NCBI GenBank assembly: GCA_001399705.1
Contig: LJCR01000057.1
Coordinates: 1 to 8,873 of the forward strand
Origin: Kouleothrix aurantiaca
GTDB taxonomy: Bacteria > Chloroflexota > Chloroflexia > Chloroflexales > Roseiflexaceae
Reading direction: 5' to 3'
DNA length: 8,873 bases
Shown: positions 6,245-8,873 of the stretch, in pieces
Layout of the letters: each line of letters opens with the position of its first letter
Position numbering within the stretch: the stretch's first letter is position 1
The notes under the pieces: generated by a model
Seen by the model: the letters and a program-made list of their open reading frames with translations, nothing else
The model's database searches: none
What the model was told of the DNA's origin: nothing
Translations under genes and position numbers: made by a program

Positions 6245-7195
6245 GTGACAAACGCAAACCAGCGCCCGATCATTGCAGTTGGCGATCTTGTGTGGGACGT
6301 GCTGGTGAAGCCAAATGGCATTCTGCTGCCGGGCGGCGACACCACCGGCCGTATCGCCCTTGCGCCGGGCGGCTCGGCAGCGAATGTGGCGGCGTGGATC
6401 GCGCGCGCGGGCATGGCGGCGGGTTTTGTTGGCAAGGTTGGCGCCGACGTGTTTGGCGACCTTGTGGTGCGCGATCTTGAGCAGGAAGGCGTGGCCGCGC
6501 ACGTGAGCCGCACGAACGAGCACGATACCGGCGTGATTCTGGTGCTGATCGACCGGGCCGGCCAGCGCAGCATGGTCACCAACCAGGCGGCCGACTTCCA
6601 CCTCCTGCCGGCAGACCTGCCCGAAGAAGCGCTGCAAGGCGCCGGCCACGTGCATATCACCGCGTGGTCGCTTTTCACCGACCCACCGCGCGCTGCAGCC
6701 CTGCGCGCCGCCAAAATCGCCAAAGAAGCTGGCGCAACCGTGTCATTCGACCCGGCTTCCTACCAGATGATCCGCGAGATGGGGCACGACAAATTTGCGC
6801 GCATCACGGCATCGCTGCCGGTCGATATTCTCTTCCCCAACCGCGATGAAGGCGAGGCGTTGACGGGCGAGCGCCGCCCTGAGGATGTGGCCGACGAGCT
6901 GCACGAGCGCTACAACGGCGCGGTGATTGTGCTCAAGCTCGACAAAGATGGCTGCTATGTGAAATCGCGCGACCACGCGCAGCACTACCCCACCGGCGAT
7001 GGCCCGGTAATCGACGCGACGGGCGCGGGCGATGCGTTTGACGGCGCATTCCTGGCGCGCTACCTGCGCGATGGCGATCTTGGGGCTGCGGCGCGCTTCG
7101 CGAACGATATTGGAAGCTGGGTGGTGGCAAACTATGGCGCGCGCCCGCCAGCCGATGACGAGCTGCGGGCGCTGCTGGCGCGTGAAGCGAAGTAG
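6245..7195 (+). CDS. PfkB-family carbohydrate (ribokinase-like) kinase
   Basis: A complete 316-residue cytoplasmic kinase of the ribokinase/PfkB superfamily, which transfers the ATP gamma-phosphate to a sugar or nucleoside hydroxyl. Visible motifs are the N-terminal GDLVWDVL (13-20), PfkB signature 1 PGGSAANVAAWIARAG (41-56), GKVGADVFGD (63-72), NRDEGEALTG (199-208), and signature 2 DATGAGDAFDGAFL (257-270). In signature 2 the catalytic base is D263 and GAG forms the anion hole. Length is normal for the family. The start is GTG at 6245, supported by a strong Shine-Dalgarno GAGGTG (6235-6240). TATAAA (6228-6233) resembles a -10 box but would give a very short leader, so it is weak. The substrate (ribose, fructose, ketodeoxygluconate or nucleoside) cannot be decided. 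No sugar transport or catabolic neighbour is present. It converges on the sigma gene with a 9-bp gap and no visible terminator. Confidence 0.93.
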   Translation: MTNANQRPIIAVGDLVWDVLVKPNGILLPGGDTTGRIALAPGGSAANVAAWIARAGMAAGFVGKVGADVFGDLVVRDLEQEGVAAHVSRTNEHDTGVILVLIDRAGQRSMVTNQAADFHLLPADLPEEALQGAGHVHITAWSLFTDPPRAAALRAAKIAKEAGATVSFDPASYQMIREMGHDKFARITASLPVDILFPNRDEGEALTGERRPEDVADELHERYNGAVIVLKLDKDGCYVKSRDHAQHYPTGDGPVIDATGAGDAFDGAFLARYLRDGDLGAAARFANDIGSWVVANYGARPPADDELRALLAREAK

Positions 7196-7204
7196 CGGGT
7201 TGGG

Positions 7205-7861
7205 CTAGGTGTCGAGCAGCGCGCTCGGCTGCAGACCGCGTGCGGCCAGCAGGCTGCCAAGCTTTTGCAGCCCCAGCCGAACCCGCGTTTTCACCGTGCC
7301 GAGCGGGCGGTTCAAGTGGGTGGCAATTTCCTGGTGCGAAAGCCCGCTGAAGTACGCCAGTTCGATGGCCTGGCGCTGCGCCTGAGGGAGTTCGAGCAGT
7401 GCCTCGGCGATCAGGCGGCGCTGCTCGGAAGCCCATGCGCCGGCCGGAACATCGGCCTGCTCGTCGATGATATGCTGAATAAACGGGTGGTCGGCATCTT
7501 CGTACACCGGCGCAGGGCGCGCGCGCTGGCGGCGCAATTCATCGATGCACAGGTTGTGCACAATCCCAAACAGCCACTGGGCCACCCGGCCGCGCTCGTT
7601 TGCAAAGCTTGCGCTGCGCCGCCACACCCGCCAGAACGCCTCTTGCACCATTTCTTCAGCCAGCTCGGGGTTCTTCAAAATGCGCAGCGCCATGCGGTAG
7701 ACAACTGCGGCATAGCGGTCGTAGAGCGCTTCCAGAGCCTCACTGCTGCCCTGCGCGACGGCGGCTATCAGTGCAAGATCGTCGTGATCTGCAAAGCGCG
7801 CGGTACGAGCGGCGCCACTTGCCACGGGGGTGGAACCTGAAGCTTGAGCCTGTGCACTCAT
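7205..7861 (-). CDS. ECF-type RNA polymerase sigma factor (sigma-70 family)
   Basis: A complete 218-residue group IV sigma factor. Region 2 (about 40-112) carries the core-binding and -10-melting helices: ALYDRYAAVVYRMALRIL, the ELAEEMVQEAFWRVW segment and WLFGIVHNLCIDELRR. A variable acidic linker (about 118-142) follows. Region 4 (about 152-205) begins LPQAQRQAIELAYFSGLSHQ and contains the helix-turn-helix SHQEIATHLNRPLGTVKTRV (175-194). It resembles SigK/RpoE-like ECFs. The first 27 residues are Ala/Ser-rich and poorly conserved. The start ATG at 7861 has AAGG about 9 nt upstream. An anti-sigma gene is commonly encoded just downstream of such ECFs, but here the next gene is the convergent PfkB kinase 9 bp away, so none is adjacent. 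Transcription appears driven by a consensus housekeeping promoter rather than by an ECF-type promoter. Confidence 0.95.
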   Translation of the reverse strand: MSAQAQASGSTPVASGAARTARFADHDDLALIAAVAQGSSEALEALYDRYAAVVYRMALRILKNPELAEEMVQEAFWRVWRRSASFANERGRVAQWLFGIVHNLCIDELRRQRARPAPVYEDADHPFIQHIIDEQADVPAGAWASEQRRLIAEALLELPQAQRQAIELAYFSGLSHQEIATHLNRPLGTVKTRVRLGLQKLGSLLAARGLQPSALLDT

Positions 7862-7899
7862 CGCCGCGCCTTTCTCGTCAGCTCATCGACCATACAGGG

Positions 7900-7949
7900 A
7901 TTATAAAGGAATTGCACAGGATTGTCAACATATTTTGAAAATATTTTGC
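7900..7949 (-). promoter_or_regulatory. Consensus housekeeping promoter with UP-like element for the ECF sigma gene
   Basis: On the minus strand, TTGACA (7928-7923) and TATAAT (7905-7900) are perfect hexamers separated by exactly 17 bp. Directly upstream of the -35, AAAATATTTTCAAAATAT (7947-7930) closely resembles the UP element bound by the RNA polymerase alpha C-terminal domain. It includes the 15-bp palindrome ATATTTT-G-AAAATAT (7930-7944). Transcription would start near 7893, giving a leader of about 32 nt before the sigma ATG at 7861. Confidence 0.85.
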
Positions 7950-7981
7950 AACGATTTTTCCAAAAGCTGTGCAACGATTTT
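7947..7981. repeat. Two 12-bp direct repeats upstream of the sigma promoter
   Basis: TGCAACGATTTT occurs at 7947-7958 and 7970-7981, start-to-start distance 23 bp, close to two helical turns. Both lie just upstream of the UP-like element of the minus-strand promoter, a position suited to a regulator binding on one face of the DNA. No protein that binds them is identified. Confidence 0.5.
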
Positions 7982-8134
7982 CAACAATTGCGCATGTGTG
8001 GCCTGTGTTGCAGTTCAAGAATTATTCCATCAATTCCGTTGCCTCATTCTGCTGAACGCTTACAGGCGATCGGGGCAATACTGCCAGATGAGACCACGCT
8101 TATGTGGATGACATCAAACTGTAAACTCATGGAA

Positions 8135-8163
8135 TTGACCAGGCGGGCAGTGCGGCATACGAT
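8135..8163 (+). promoter_or_regulatory. Candidate sigma-70-type promoter for the bactofilin-like gene
   Basis: TTGACC (8135-8140, five of six consensus bases) and TACGAT (8158-8163, four of six) are separated by exactly 17 bp. The predicted start near 8170 gives a leader of about 48 nt to the ATG at 8218. The leader contains ATTGC-N8-GCAAT (8175-8192) and GGCCA-CA-TGGCC (8193-8204) just before the ribosome-binding site. Confidence 0.6.
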
Positions 8164-8217
8164 CACAGCAGCATATTGCACGATTGAGCAATGGCCACAT
8201 GGCCCAGGAGATTGACT

Positions 8218-8873
8218 ATGTTTGGACGCCGCAACCCCGACCGGCCGCTTGGCACACAGTCAGGCGCGCAAAAAAGCGATTTGGATTTGAGCATTCTCGA
8301 CCATCTGCCTGATATCAAGCCAGCTGCGAAGCCCGATGCGAAGCCCGAGGCGCCACTGCCGGAGCCCGAAGCCACAGCAGGCGAAGCCGCACTTGGCCCC
8401 TCGCTTCGGCAGCTGCTGCGCGATGCTGACGGTACCGGCACCGAGCAACCCAGGGCTGGCGTTACCCAGCAGCTTTCGCCTGTTGAGCTTGAGCCGCTGC
8501 CGATAAACGATGGGCTGTGGCAGCCCGAGCCGCAGACTAGCCCGTTTTTTACCGAGTACACCACTGCCGAAACTTACGAGCGCTCGGCCTATGACGAACT
8601 TGAAGCCCTGCCGACGCTGATCTCTGAGCTGGGTATGCGTGATGAAGATCAGTGGGCTGCGCCCACGATGGAGGCACCTGTGGCGGAAGAAGCGCCCGCG
8701 CCCGCGCCGGCCGCGCTGCCAGCCCGTGGCGGCCCGGAAAGCCTGATCGGCCCCGACGACTTCTTCGATGGGCACTACCGCTCCGAGCGCGGCGTGCGCG
8801 TGCAGGGCAATGCCCGCGGCTCGATCGAGTCGCGCCAGTATATTCTGGTCGAGGCGACTGCGCAGGTCGATGC
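8218..8873 (+). CDS. Bactofilin-domain (polymer-forming) protein, 3' end beyond the window
   Basis: The frame from ATG 8218 stays open to the last base (218 codons), so the C-terminus is missing. The start has AGGAG (8206-8210) 7 nt upstream. Residues 1-170 are low-complexity and presumably disordered, rich in Pro, Ala, Glu and Asp (PAAKPDAKPEAPLPEPEA at 34-51; a Glu/Ala/Pro stretch near 153-169), with no signal peptide or membrane helix. From about residue 174, ESLIGPDDFFDGHYRSERGV and then VQGNARGSIESRQYILVEA match the beginning of a bactofilin fold: a first IGP...GxxxS turn and the repeating G-x-V/I strands of its right-handed beta-helix. Bactofilins polymerise without nucleotide into cytoskeletal scaffolds for cell shape, wall modification or surface structures. 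The call rests on only about 45 residues of the domain. An N-terminal tail this long is unusual and may bind partners. It is divergent from the sigma-factor gene. Confidence 0.7.
   Translation, partial: MFGRRNPDRPLGTQSGAQKSDLDLSILDHLPDIKPAAKPDAKPEAPLPEPEATAGEAALGPSLRQLLRDADGTGTEQPRAGVTQQLSPVELEPLPINDGLWQPEPQTSPFFTEYTTAETYERSAYDELEALPTLISELGMRDEDQWAAPTMEAPVAEEAPAPAPAALPARGGPESLIGPDDFFDGHYRSERGVRVQGNARGSIESRQYILVEATAQVD

Larger units (their letters stand above)
7862..8217. other. AT-rich divergent intergenic region
   Basis: These 356 bp hold no supported gene and are clearly richer in A/T than the flanking coding sequence. They contain the sigma-factor promoter with its UP-like element (7900-7949), two 12-bp direct repeats (7947-7981) and a plus-strand promoter for the bactofilin-like gene (8135-8163). 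Two short inverted repeats lie in that gene's leader (8175-8192 and 8193-8204). The stretch 7985-8130 shows nothing further that I can assign. Confidence 0.7.

Noticed and set aside
7180..7230. Bidirectional terminator between the convergent PfkB and sigma genes
   Set aside because: The 9-bp gap and flanks contain no stable hairpin followed by a T-run on either strand.
7862..8217. Small plus-strand gene at 7922-8215
   Set aside because: The frame lacks a ribosome-binding site, shows no family features, and overlaps the AT-rich promoter region of both neighbours.
8163..8775. Minus-strand open frames overlapping the bactofilin-like gene
   Set aside because: They are Ser/Gly/Arg-rich shadow frames without motifs. 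The plus strand has a good ribosome-binding site, a promoter and a recognisable domain.

Overview
The window is GC-rich, has long gene-dense stretches and carries repeat-rich spacers. The gene set is P450, two-component proteins, MFS, PfkB kinase, ECF sigma factor and a bactofilin-like protein. This fits a filamentous or gliding Chloroflexota (Chloroflexales-like) genome. The strongest hints are a receiver plus coiled-coil protein of a type common in Chloroflexota and cyanobacteria, and the short tandem intergenic repeats. This placement is inference; no rRNA or other marker gene is present.

Layout. At 1-74 there is a short-repeat spacer. A minus-strand pair follows, ABC-2 type permease (1340-2035) then cytochrome P450 (75-1280), probably one transcription unit. 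From about 2095 to 5972 everything is on the plus strand: a hybrid histidine kinase that has lost its 5' part (2095-3189), a receiver/coiled-coil response regulator (3228-3983), an OmpR/PhoB-type response regulator (4124-4819), and an MFS transporter whose first membrane segment looks taken from a histidine kinase (4824-5972). Positions 5973-6244 hold a nested tandem-repeat spacer with two predicted G-quadruplex motifs on the minus strand. A PfkB-family sugar/nucleoside kinase (6245-7195, plus) converges on an ECF sigma factor (7205-7861, minus). A 356-bp AT-rich intergenic region (7862-8217) carries divergent promoters for the sigma factor and for a bactofilin-domain protein (8218 to the window edge).

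How the genes relate. The 2095-5972 block looks like two signalling loci that have each lost a kinase. The first keeps only the end of the ATPase domain plus two receivers. The second keeps the response regulator and roughly the first 30 codons of what should be its kinase, now running in frame into a transporter. The first break coincides with an intergenic short repeat, the second with a (CTG)4 run. Recombination between short repeats or a mis-assembly could both explain this, and the sequence alone cannot decide.

The most striking regulatory signal is the promoter of the sigma-factor gene. It has perfect TTGACA and TATAAT hexamers with a 17-bp spacer, an A/T-rich UP-like element directly upstream, and two 12-bp direct repeats beyond that. 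I do not see a clearly novel defence or mobile system in this window.
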